From positions 14,012,001 through 14,076,000 of the forward strand of contig NC_068569.1 of NCBI RefSeq assembly GCF_025698545.1: a stretch of DNA of 64,000 bases, given 5' to 3'. Source of the stretch: Gossypium raimondii. Lineage: Eukaryota; Streptophyta; Magnoliopsida; Malvales; Malvaceae. Below the pieces are notes generated by a model that was not told the DNA's origin, made no database searches, and saw only the letters and a list, made by a program, of their open reading frames with translations. The translations under genes were made by a program, and so were the position numbers. Positions 33,645 to 45,622 of the stretch are shown here, piece after piece; the first letter of the stretch is position 1; each line of letters opens with the position of its first letter.

Positions 33645-36600
33645 ATGTCTTCAACTAGCAACTCAAACAATTCACACAATCTTGCCCTTGAATCTAAACA
33701 AGATCGACCCAACACCGTTCGGATCCCCGACCGGGTCGACCTCCGGGGGAGCCCCAGGAGTCGTCAAGGGTCCCCCAGTCATTCACCCCGACTCGGCCCC
33801 AGCCGGTTCTTGAACGGTGAAAAGAGCGGGGCGTCATTTGTCGGAGCTGAATTGTTGGGAAAATTATGGGCTGATCGAAAGAAGCAACCGAAGAACGCGA
33901 AGAGAAAAGGAGGCAAAGTTTGGTACCAAAAGGAAAGGGTGAAAGGACTTGTAGTGTTGACTGCATTGGTGGGTTTGTTTTTCTTGGTCGATTGGATTAT
34001 GCTCTTGCGGTTACAAGATCACCGGGTCGGATCCGATGACCGATCTTCCAGGAACGCTTCTTCTGTTTCGGCTCAGGTAGCTCAACTCTCATTTGCTTTG
34101 AGATTTTATTTCACAATTATTAACACTAATGATGAAGAAATAATGGGTTTTTTAGTAGGCGGTTAGCTGCATTGTTTCCTTATTAATGCAAGGAGTTCCA
34201 GTTCAATGAAGTGCATTAATCGGTTATTGCTAAGTTGCTAAATGAAAGAGAGCTTGTATGATTTGGGTTTGCCGATACTTTTTTGTCCATTACTATCCAA
34301 TACAACTTTAATCACCACACCATTCACAAGTGTGACTTCTACGATTCATGGATGAATAGTACATATTTGAGTAGTGGTTATTAGTGTATTGGAGAGTAAT
34401 ATGATTTCTGGAGACAATTGACATTACTCTCTGTGTGATATGAATTTATTTGCCAAAGCATTACGATTGTGGCTTTTGCAGGTGAAGGTGACAAAGCCTA
34501 GTAAAGGGAAAAAGCATTACGGTGGTATTTATGGAAGGTTGTTGGCTTTGGCTGCTCATGCTTTGGCTGAGGTATTTGAATATAAGCAATGATGTCTTTT
34601 TTGTTCACTTTCTTTGACGAACTTCCCGTTTCTGTACAGTTTCTCTTTTCTTGTTTTTCATGTTTTATTGAAAGAAGTGCTATGACACATAGGGGCAAAA
34701 TAAACGTGAACCGAAAGATTTATGGCAGGAACCTGTAGTTCCTGCTTCTGCTTGGAGACCCTGTGCTGATCAACGTGACTGGGAACCTAATGGTCTCTCT
34801 CTTTGACTTCTATATGTTTTCTTCACTGGGGTATGGATAATTTAGACTAGTTCTCAGTTCTTACATTACTTCTTTTTTAATTTGGTAGAGGGGAAGAATG
34901 GATACATTATGGTCACTGCAAATGGTGGAATCAACCAGCAGCGTGTAGCTGTAAGTGATTCCAATGGCAGAAATTCTAGCATGTGTTCCAAGCTATTGAA
35001 TTTGCTTTCATCTTTCCTCTCTGAGATTAGTAGATTTAGTTTTTGATTGCTAAATGTTACTGTTGGTGACAGGTCTGCAATGCTGTAGTACTTGCTCGCT
35101 TACTTAATGCAACTCTTGTTGTTCCCAAATTTATGTACAGTAGTGTCTGGAAAGATGTAAGGTGAGGCTTTTATTTTTGTTCCTTTCTTTTCTTTTGCTA
35201 ATAATTTTCATCTTAATTTTTTTATGTTTCTTCCCCTTGGAAGATGGATGTTTCCTCACATTAAAACATTTTTTTTTCTTTTAAAGTATATTGTTGATAT
35301 TTGAACACTGAATGAAAGGAATTAACTTTCAGATTAAATTTGTTTAGTATCTATCAAATGACTTCTATTCGGACTTGACAGAAAAATAACTGCACTGTAT
35401 TTTAAATTTCGCAGTCAATTTGGTGATATCTATCAGGAGGAGCATTTTATTAAGTACCTGGCTCCAGATATTCGAATAGTGAAAGAACTTCCTGAGGAGC
35501 TAAAGTCTCTAGATTTGGAGGCAATTGGTAGTGTTGTGAGTTTCTTCCTCTAAATCAAGTTCTGAATGGCTTTTGCTCGCAGCTTTGGTCTTAGGGTGTC
35601 TTTTATCAATAGTGATTGTTCAATTGATTTTCCAGGTGACGGACGTAGATGTTAGGAAGGAATCTAAACCAAGTTTTTATCTGAAAAATATTCTCCCTAT
35701 CCTACTCCAGAAAAGAGTTGTCCATTTCGTTGGCTTTGGGAACCGTTTGGCTTTTGACCCGATACCATTTAAGTTCCAGGTAAATTTCTAGCCTTAATAT
35801 CTGATGCCATAGCAAGCTCCTTTTGATGTTTAAGCTTTATTCATTGGATAATTGTTATAATCAGTTGTTGGTAATAAAATTTATGTCTATATCCTTTTCT
35901 TTTCTACTTTGCTTTTCCTAATTGGGAAACTTCATCTAGAGACTTCGATGCAGATGTAATTTTCATGCACTTAAATTTGTTCCGAAGATACAAGAAACTG
36001 CTGCTTTACTCCTTGAAAGATTGCACAAGCATTCAGCTCAGCCAGGACTATTGGATCATTATCTTGTTGGTCCACATGCAGTGGCTGCTATGATTGCAAG
36101 GAGTGATCGTGCTAAAGCTTCCAAATATCTTGCTTTGCATTTGAGATTTGAGATTGACATGGTAGCTCATTCGTTATGTGAGTTTGGCGGAGGTGAGCAA
36201 GAGGGGCAAGAATTGGAAGCATATCGACAAATCCATTTTCCTGCATTAACAGAGCTAAAGAAGACAGAAAAGTATGAATAGTTTTCTAATTTGTCCCCTA
36301 CACATTCTATATTTCTTCGTCGTTTGTTAAATTTCTGCCATATCATTCCTTGTGAATTTGGAGAAGCATACAAAATATTGCTTTATATTGAAGCCAACTG
36401 TTTTACTAGCTTCAGGTTACCTTCCCCTGCCATGCTCCGATCTGAAGGGTTATGTCCATTAACACCAGAAGAAGCTGTACTTATGCTTGCTGCTCTAGGT
36501 TTCAATCGTAAGACTCAAATATATGTCGCAGGGGCACAAATATATGGAGGGACATCAAGATTAGCTGCTTTGACAAGCTTGTATCCTAATTTAGTTACGA

Positions 36601-37327
36601 AAGAGAATTTGCTTTCATCCGCCGAACTTGAACCATTCAAGAATTTCTCATCTCAGGTAACAATGCGGCATATCCACTTCTTGTTTGATGAAAAGTGTAG
36701 GTTTTGCGATTGTTGCATTGATGAGTTGTTGGTCTTTACCAAAATTTGAGCTTTCAAAAATACTTTGGCATTAGCTCTTTTCACCATGCACAAGCTGCTA
36801 CTGCTTGTTTCCAGGTTGTTTTCATGCAGTCTCTTGTCAGTGATATAGACTATGAAATAACCAAGTTAGATATTTGGAAATAATTAGATTAATACTTTTT
36901 ATATAGCATCTCTAAGACTAGTAAGATTAGGACAAATGGTTTTCTATGCTTTTATCAATGTTGGTTACCATCATACTTGGTGCAATTGCAATGACATATT
37001 ATGACCTTTCATTTGTAGCTGGCAGCACTAGACTTCATTGCCTGCACTGCAGCTGATGCATTTGCCATGACGGACTCTGGTAGCCAGTTGTCATCTTTGG
37101 TATCTGGGTATCGAATATACTATGGCGGAGGGAGGATGCCTACAATACGCCCAAATAAGCGGAGACTAGCTGATATCTTCGTCAAGAACAATACAATTGA
37201 GTGGAAAGTGTTTGAGCAGAGAGTGAGGAAGGCAGTTAGACAAACTAAACATGTCCAGAGTAGGCCTAAGGCTAGAAGTGTTTACCGGTATCCACGGTGT
37301 AAAGAGTGTATGTGTCGTACAGATTGA
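33645..37327 (+). CDS. O-fucosyltransferase family protein (plant GDP-fucose type)
   Basis: Ten exons: 33645-34076, 34482-34571, 34693-34792, 34889-34950, 35073-35161, 35415-35535, 35636-35779, 35940-36271, 36416-36656 and 37019-37327, all in phase, giving 639 residues. It is a type II membrane protein: a cytosolic Ser/Pro/Arg-rich tail (1-100), one anchor (about 101-121, GLVVLTALVGLFFLVDWIML), a short stem, then the plant O-fucosyltransferase domain (DUF246). Diagnostic parts are YIMVTANGGINQQR (the first nucleotide-sugar-fold strand), HLRFEIDMVA (413-422), and the C-terminal AADAFAMTDSGSQLS with Y(R)IYYGGGR. The fold is GT-B; location is probably Golgi. The family includes pectin rhamnosyltransferases and protein fucosyltransferases, so the donor and acceptor here are not settled by sequence. 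Intact. Confidence 0.93.
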
Positions 37328-39433
37328 CTTATTTCCCTTTTTAAGATGTTCTAATTAAAACATGCATCATTCTTTGTTGTTTAATTTTAGTCCCAAATCA
37401 AACTCTGATTATTTATACGTTGTTGTTTAATGGTAAGGCAGGCTTGATGTTGGAACCTCGTTCGAGTAGAATACTAAAAATGACTTGTAATTATGTTTTT
37501 CGGGAGACATGGCCTCGTAATGCTCAAATTCAATTGTAAATTATATGTTGAAATTTTGTTGGTTATCCTGGTTAAAGAAACCTTGACTTTGGGATTTAAA
37601 ACTCGTCGGCCGACAGGATCGCATCGATTCCTATGGACAAGTCTTGGGTTCCCTCGGGTGGATGCAAGCCAACTGTTGTCCCGTTTGGCGATATCGCTAA
37701 GCTTGCAAATAGGCTCCCGTTCGGTTACTATATACAGGTTCGGTGATATTCTTAGACCAGATATCGTCACTTGAGGTTATGTTGAGCTTAGCTGGGCAGC
37801 CAAGCGACTGATTGCACCACAGTAGTACATTCCACTGGCAGCTTTGTTGCAAAGAGCTGATGGTACATTTGGCGAAAATGGAATAGAGGGGTAATAATAT
37901 TAAATAGTTTGGTTAATTGAATGGAATAGACAAATAATATTAATACATTGTTTGGTTGGGTAAAAGAATAGATTAAAACAATAATTTTACTTATCGATTT
38001 TAAATTTATATTATTAATATCTTATTAAAATTCTTAATTATTTAAAAACTAAAATACTTAGTATTAAATACTATAAAACACGTTCAAGAAAATCGCTCAA
38101 AAAATAAATACAATAAAACAAGATTTTAAAATAAAATTAATATTTTAATTTAATTTTAAAAACAAATAAACTAAAATAGAGAAGATTTAATAATAGATAT
38201 TTTGCAGTCATTAAAAGATAAATATTAAATCATAAAAAGATGAAGTTAAATTTTTTTTGTTACCAGATAAAATTTAATTATAAATATATAATATAATATT
38301 ATTCTAGTTTGATATAAAATAATGTTTAAAAAATATCAAAATGTTAAAATAATTGAAAACGCATAGTTTGGTTAGTATGCTAAATCATACCGTCATGGGT
38401 GGTATACAATACATTTTCTTTTAATGTTTTTAAATTTTATGACTTTTTGGTTGGTATACTGTCACGGTTGAGTTTGGTGACTTTATTTATGAAGATTTGA
38501 ATGGCTATTTTTTTTATGAAGAGTTTGATGACTGTTTGTTTAATGGGTAGTTTGGAAATTTGCTTCGAGTGGTTATTCCTCGTGGTGTTGAATAGCCAAT
38601 TTTGAGGGGTAAGCCCTGGAGCTATCCTGGCCATATTCTTTGTTGTCAGTAATAGACTATTCCAAAGAATAGCAATTACATGAACCAAATGGATGAATTA
38701 GTGTAGCACTTCAAGTAAGGCAGGAACCACTTGGCTATTCATGCCAACCAGACATGCTGTGATAGTAATCTTCAAACCCAGCTTCATGAAAGAATCGATA
38801 AAGAGCTAAGTGCATTTATAACCTCGAGGTAAAATCTTCCTCCATGTTAGCATGGTAAGAGTATAGCCATGAACTGCTACCGAATTTTCCATTAGAAGTA
38901 AATATATTGCTCTCTCTCCATGCCGCCGATATGTCAATCCTATTTGCCATGTTTTACAACAAAAGGTAAATTTTTGGGGTTTGTCGTGCTCAGTAGAAAA
39001 GGGCACAACTCTTCAGAACGCTGGCTACATTTATAGAAACAACTGTAGTTTCTGCACAGCCTAAATTCAAAGCAACCTTGGGTCATTCAACATTACTTTT
39101 GCAGAAAATGAATTTGAGTGGGGCGAGCTTATGGTGGGAGATGGCAATGCATAACCAAGAACATGTGTGATGGAAAGAAAGGCAAGATTGGAAAGATTTT
39201 GTACCGCAAATATCGGTTCAACATCAGAGAACTACAGATAAATCCTCCTGCACAGATTTAATCTCCTTGATCTAACATACAGACACAGATGTCTCCACTC
39301 CAACACATAAGTTACTAACAGCCACCAGTTCGGACAAAACACAACTTCTGCACTATACATCTCAGACAGACAACAAGCTAAATCTGCATAAGGAGTCTCT
39401 CCCCTCAAGCAACAAAATTTCCCCATGGCTTAC
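37328..39433. other. intergenic DNA between the O-fucosyltransferase gene and EBS
   Basis: The first part is the 3' UTR of the plus-strand gene; the part near 39430 is the 3' UTR of EBS. At about 37860-38690 there are MITE-like phrases (TAGTTTGGTTAATTGAATGGAATAG and a mirrored AGACTATTCCAAAGAATAG near 38650-38670), so one non-autonomous element may lie here, but its ends are not clear. Confidence 0.4.
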
Positions 39434-42003
39434 TTACCTCTTTCGTCGTTTGGCGTCCACCTGGGAAATACCGCAAAAATGAGAAGTTGAGGCAGAACCT
39501 TAAAACACAATATAAATACTTTGTAGGCAAAAGTTTCAGATAAATGGACTTTTCACTGTAAGCAGACATTTTTATATTTAAACGCTCACTCTAAACTTCA
39601 TATCTAGAACAAGATGATTGCCTATAGCTCTCTATGATGTTCCAAATGTTCCACAATCCCAATTATAAAAAAAAAAAAAAAAAGCACCTGTTAATTTGTT
39701 AGGTAAAATGTTTGGCCACTTGCTAGTAACAACTAACAACGATCTGGCCTTGATCAGCTAAAGTCAATGCTAATCTTAAAGATGTAGTGAAATGGAAATA
39801 AGTATGCAGACTGCTGGATAAAGAGATAAACCCAATCAACGATCAGATCTTTAGAGGTACTAGTTTCTAATGTTCCATGCGTTGCACGTTGATTTGACTT
39901 TATTTCAATACAAACTCACCAAAGGTTTTTACATGCACCAAAAAAATAGCGAATAAATAGAAAAAAAAGAAACAATTTTTCATTATATTACCTCATTATA
40001 AATTAAAATGATCTTTCATTCCTCTCAGATGCCATTGTTGTTCAAATATAATCCAAAGTTATAATTATAATTATCACAATTTTTCCTATAGTTTATACTT
40101 AGAGCTCTATAATAACTCTATTTTAAATTTAGCACAACTTTTTTTGTCATAACTTTTACGAGTGATTGTAATTTAAATTATCACAACTTCTATTTTATTT
40201 CAACTCTTTTACTAATAATAATTCTAAATTAAATATTATAGTAATATAATTGAAAATAAAGGGCTTTCTCATCTATTCAAAAGTTTTTCCAAACTCGTGC
40301 TTTTATATATATTATTTATAGATAAATATGATTCGATAATATGTCATGAGATATGGTAGCCACTCAAACCTGATCCAAATCAACTACTGGAAATAGAAAA
40401 ACCAGGCAGATACAACCTCAAGGCACTTAACAAATACAAGGACTTGCATCTAAGAGTAAAGCATGTTTCCTAACTAACATTAACTTTCTATCCATTTATA
40501 ATCAATAGTAACACACACAAACAACATTAACTAGAGGGTTCCCAGTGACTTAAGACTATATATGCTATACATGCCGTTATTTTTATTTGTAGAGGATGAG
40601 AATTCCTCTTAATTGCACTTAAATTCATTAACAAACTTCCTTGGAGGACACCAAAAACGGATCGGGTAAATTGCATATCAGAGGATTAGTAAATACTAAA
40701 TTGCTCAAAGAAGAAAGAGAAAGACAACTCGCCAAGCATCATGAGAATTTGGTCAGAAAAAGGTCTTACCTTTACATCAGATACTGGTGATGGATGAAAT
40801 CCGTTCTGTGATCTTTTCAGATCATCCTCAGAACATTCGGAACAAACAAAGTGATCCAACATTTTCGCTTCCTCAATTGTCATGTCCACACAAGCGGGAT
40901 GATACCTATAGGAACAGTAATAAGAACCTATAGATATCTTAAAAATTATCGGGCCTCCCATTGGTACCAGGAACTCAAAAATACATAGAACGCCATACCA
41001 GTCCTTGCAGCCCTCACATTGCACCATGAGATCATCAGGGTTGTAAGGCATCTCACATTTGCAATACCTTCAAAACAGACAAATCCAGGGGCACCAAATA
41101 ATAAATACCACATTGCTAACAAGTGAGCTAAAAGCCATATTTCACCAACCAATGCATCATCATACTCACACAGCAACTCGGTCAGGAGTAAAGGCACCGG
41201 TAGCAGCTTTATACTCGAACCTACAATAGTAATCCTCAGCCCCAACATCCTCAAGCTTAGTGTAGTTCTTGAAAGAATGAACGATGCACTTCCCTTCAAT
41301 GGTGTGAGCACTCTGCACATCATAGTGGTCAGACAAAAACAGCTCCTTTGCTCCATGGAACTGCCTCCTTCCTCCAAGTGACTCCTCGGGACGATAATAC
41401 CACCGTACTCGAACCTTCACATTATTCCTGCTATCTGCTTCAATTTTCTCAACTCGTGCCACATACGGGGGCTTACCAGTGTCGGAAGGACGCATCAGAA
41501 CACAATCCCCAACTGCAAAAGGAAATCAGACTTTCACTCTAAGCCATCGCAAACTACAATCTCTTAACATCTATATACGCCCGTAAAACACACCCATATG
41601 CATATACATTGATGTTGATATGAAAGATGCACCAACAATCCCTTCTGCAAACAGACATCTTTCAACGTGAATGTATATGCATCCATTAAAGCCAGCAAAA
41701 AAGTAAAACCCGACAACCAAACATTCACTTCTTAATCATCGACACTAATGCTACATGACAGATTTGAAATTTTAAAATTGTTAAACACGAACTGCCAAGA
41801 TCCAAAAGGTTCCCATGAAAAATTTTCGACACTACCAAAGCGACAATTTTTTACGGCGTATACGTATTCGTAGGCGTATATATGTACATGAGAATCACAA
41901 TACCTCTGACAACTTTGTTGGTGCCTCTGATGGTGTAAGAGTCGAGGTCCTTCTTCCCTTGTTTGGGCTTGGTGCCAGAAATTCCTGGTCTTGTTTTTGC
42001 CAT
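39434..42003 (-). CDS. EBS: BAH-PHD chromatin reader EBS (EARLY BOLTING IN SHORT DAYS)
   Basis: Five exons: 42003-41904, 41512-41170, 41067-40999, 40905-40770 and 39460-39434, giving 224 residues. EBS reads histone H3: the BAH domain binds H3K27me3 and the PHD finger binds H3K4me2/3, and it represses flowering genes in Arabidopsis. Seen here: N-terminal [13 protein letters not shown] domain (about 22-145; [32 protein letters not shown]), and a Cys4-His-Cys3 PHD finger (150-195: [23 protein letters not shown]). The tail HPSPVSDVK then joins a 27-base last exon coding VDAKRRKR-stop, a basic tail typical of EBS. The 1.3-kb last intron holds a dispersed repeat; reading into it would swap the basic tail for about 26 other residues. 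SHL is the sister gene; MAKTRPG and the tail favour EBS. Confidence 0.94.
39875..40335. repeat. dispersed repeat copy 2, inside the last EBS intron
   Basis: Starts near CCATGCGTTGCACG and ends near CAAACTCGTGCTTTTATAT plus TTATAGATAA, matching 9050-9365 over its right part. AT-rich, non-coding. It accounts for about a third of the intron. Confidence 0.5.
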
Positions 42004-43081
42004 GGAAGCTAGGGTTTTGAGCTACGGTCAAGCTCAGGGATTTAGGGGGGAAGTTTTAAATTTTTTTTATTCAAAACAATGGAAATAGAAAGCTTTGAAG
42101 AAATAAGGGGAGGAAAGAAGGAAGATAGACAAAACCCTAAGTTCCCCTCATGGGAGATGAAGAGAGGAGACAACTCATACAAGAAGAAGGTACGTTGATG
42201 GAGTGAGTGGAGACAATACAGTCGAGTGCTGGAATTACAGTCATTAAATGTATTTTTTTTAATTTTTTAATTCATACTGGTAAGAAAAATTATAGTGTGA
42301 AATGATTTTCATTGTAGTTCTCTAATTTTTCACCGCTAGGATTGGACACAACAACCCAATGTAAGAACTCTTTTTTCAATATCATAAAAGGATAAATTTA
42401 AGATTTTTAATCTCGAATTACAAATGTTTTACTAAGATAGGATAACAGTACAGTAATTTAAGTGCAAAGAAGAGTTACAATCTCCACTTTTTGACCCATT
42501 TTCTAATTTATGGGCTGAACTGACCCGGCCTCCAATTTTCTTAACACCCACACTTCTTTCGTTGTCAGGAATTCCCTTGAAGAAAAGAAATCATAATGTC
42601 TTTATCTTAAAACTAAAATATTCTGTCCATTGAACTACAAATAAAGTGTTCATATTTTCAACTCAGTTAATACATATTTTAAGTTAGATTTTTTAGACAA
42701 CTCCTACATTTAAAAAAAAAAAAAAAAAAGAAGAAACAGAAATTATTTGACTGACATTTTTTTTCTCAAAGGGAAATATTCATTAATGCCCAGTACTACT
42801 ACAAAGGAAAATGGTCAAGAAAATTTATTGTTACCAAACAGGAATAGGTGGTGAAAGTAACAATCTCTTGTTTTCTGTCTCACCAAATTTGAACTACAAA
42901 AATCAAAGCTGAATATGTTGATACAAATGAAATTATACACCCAGCCATGCATTTGAAAATGCCATCATAGATAACACACAAATCGTTTGGGGTTCTCTTT
43001 TTTCTCTCTCAGCTGCTTTCAGCAAAATTATAGGCTTCTATTCCAATAGAAAACTAAATGACCAATAGACGCAATTCTAGT
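42004..43081. other. intergenic DNA between EBS and the uL4m gene
   Basis: The first 200 bases should be the EBS leader and promoter (purine-rich); the part above 42900 is the 3' UTR of the ribosomal protein gene. A run of A at 42713-42729 is the only simple repeat. Confidence 0.5.
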
Positions 43082-45622
43082 TCAACGGTTGATTGGAGTG
43101 TGCATTCGCTCGACAATCCTGTTAACAGCATCACGGGACATCACTAACGTGTCATGCTGCAAGATGCTATAGACATTCAAGCCCTGCAAAAATATACACA
43201 ACAGTCTCAGCATTAAGAAAAATAACATACAAGCCAACTCGAGAATAGTTGGTTAAAGCAATCAATAACATTATGCAATCCCTATAAGTGAATACCGATA
43301 GCATTCAAATAGTTCTAAACCAACTCTATCATCTGGTAGACAGTGACAATACAAAGTTAATCAGTTACCATGTAATTAATTACAAAGGCAACCACATTGA
43401 GATAATTACAGTTAACACAACTTACAATTGATGGCAGCACGTTGACATAATGTAAATTTTGTGTAGCTAGCTTCAACTTTTCATTTATGGGGCCACCATC
43501 CACCAGCAGAAGTTTCTTGGTATTCTCCATTTGATTTACATAGTTCACTATATTTTTGGTTTTATGTGTAGGGACCTCCAAATCCTCAAAGACAAGAAGC
43601 TGTTCAGTCAGGTAATACTAATCAGTTAGGATTCAAAACTTAGCACTGAAAACTTTTGTTCTACATTTATTAAGGTGATCTGTAAAACCACATTACAAAA
43701 TGCAAAATAGTGTGAACAAACTACGCATAACATGCACATGCCAAATACTAAGAACTTACCTTTCCTTCAGCAGCACGAGCAGACAGTGCAATCTTCAGTC
43801 CAAGACGCCTAACCTTCTTATTCAATTTAAAAGCATGACTTCTTGGCTTGGGGCCATGCATAGTAGCACCACCTCGAAACTGTTATCAATCCATAAAATC
43901 AATTAAAAGGCCATAGTAAAATAGCATCATAGATCCAAAACTTCTTAAAAATCAAAGAACAGCAAAGGAGTCACCTGGGGACCACGCAGTGATCCATGCC
44001 TAGCTCGACCAAGACCCTTCTGTTGCCAGGGCTTCCTACCAGTCCCACTAACCTCACTAATAGTTTTTGTTGAATGTGTTCCCTGTTGACCATTCAATTA
44101 TCGCTAATCTTAGCAGATTGTTGGCACAATTCAGAAAATCTTTTTAATGCAAAATGATGTGCAGAATATGGTATGGTCTGAAGAATTTCATTAACACCAA
44201 GATAATCCTAAAAGCGAGCCTCAAGCATCCATAAAGAAGGATGAAATGGCACCTGTTGTCGTTTTGCAAGCTGCCATCGTACAACACGGTGGATAATATC
44301 CTTTCTAATAGGTACATCAAAAACATCACCAGCCAAAACCATCAAGCCATGGTCTTCATTATGAAAATTTGTCACAGGAACTACCAGGTCTTCATAAAGT
44401 CCTGCGCCATAATAATACATTTAATTCAATAGAACACTGCTCCTCATTTAAACAACAAAACACCATTGGCCTATTCCAACAATTATTTAAAGGCTTACAA
44501 GCTGAATTCAGTTTAACGAAAACAAGATGCCAAATGGAAGGCAATGCAAAACCCAAAGTGGAGATTTAGGTTAACAAGTTGGCATATGTCAAGGTGATTT
44601 CTGGAGGCAAGTTTTAGCACAGAAACAACTAATAAAGTGGCTTGGTAGCAGTAATAGGCCTCCACCTTTGTTAACTTTATATCTTTTAGAAAGCCAAAGA
44701 ACATCCCAGAGATTCCTACAAATGCATATTGCCTTCAAAGTTCAAACACTAATACGCTTCCATCTTATGACTATTAAAATTTTTAAAGGCAAGTAGCTAA
44801 GTAAGGAATGTGGTTTAATGTTTCCATACCTATAGTACGCTCTGGTGTTAGCACAGTCTTTGAAGACAGTAAATCGGATGGAAAAGCACCACCATTTGAA
44901 TCAGGAGTCCAAATTGTGGTTGAAAACCTCCGAAAACCAAGGAAAGATGGACCACCCTACATCAATTAAATGTAGCATAGATAGATAAAATACAAAGAGA
45001 CGCCAAGATAGAGAAGATAACAAGAGGCTAGGTGCATAAACATGCAAAATAACTAGAACAAAAACACCAAGGGGTTAGAAGGGGTGATAAAGATAGAAAC
45101 AAATAATACAGAATTCTATAATTGGTATTGTAGTAAGGGCACCTCCACTAGATGCAGATACAAAAAGCCTGTTATAAGTATTCTTGTTAGAAACTTCTAA
45201 ACTAAAAATTAAGGATAACAATAATAGCAAATCCATTAACTAGTAAACTAGATCCCCCACCCCCAAATCCCCTTTCCTTGAATTGATTCACCCATCCTGT
45301 TGGATAGATTCTACAAAAAGGATATTTAGAAAGAAAACAAAATGAGAGCATACCTTGGAAAAGCTAAAACATTCTGCATGAAGCAAGTTATCCCCAGCAA
45401 TTTGATCACTCAAATCTAATTAGAAAAAAAGAAGTTACCAGGTCAAGTATACCAATCACATATAAGCAGCAAACAAACAATGTTGAAATATTAGTAACTT
45501 AGTATACTGTTCTGACCAGAAGCTTGAAATGATCGACCTGCGACAGTTGGATATTCGCGGAAGCCCAAGGCAGACAGTGAACCAAAAGAACGTACAATCC
45601 TTCTAGAGATCGACAAAGCCAT
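43082..45622 (-). CDS. MRPL4: mitochondrial large-subunit ribosomal protein uL4m
   Basis: Eight exons: 45622-45517, 45415-45354, 44956-44830, 44401-44253, 44082-43975, 43879-43760, 43599-43426 and 43183-43082, giving 315 residues. It is a uL4-family protein that lines the polypeptide exit tunnel. The N-terminus, [16 protein letters not shown] with Arg, Ser and hardly any acid, fits a mitochondrial presequence; FRRFSTTIW near residue 65 is like a cleavage region. The uL4 core shows [29 protein letters not shown], the extended loop [37 protein letters not shown] and LVFEDLEVP. It ends MHTPINR. Length and domain order suit plant nuclear-encoded mitochondrial L4. The frame is intact throughout. 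Confidence 0.94.
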
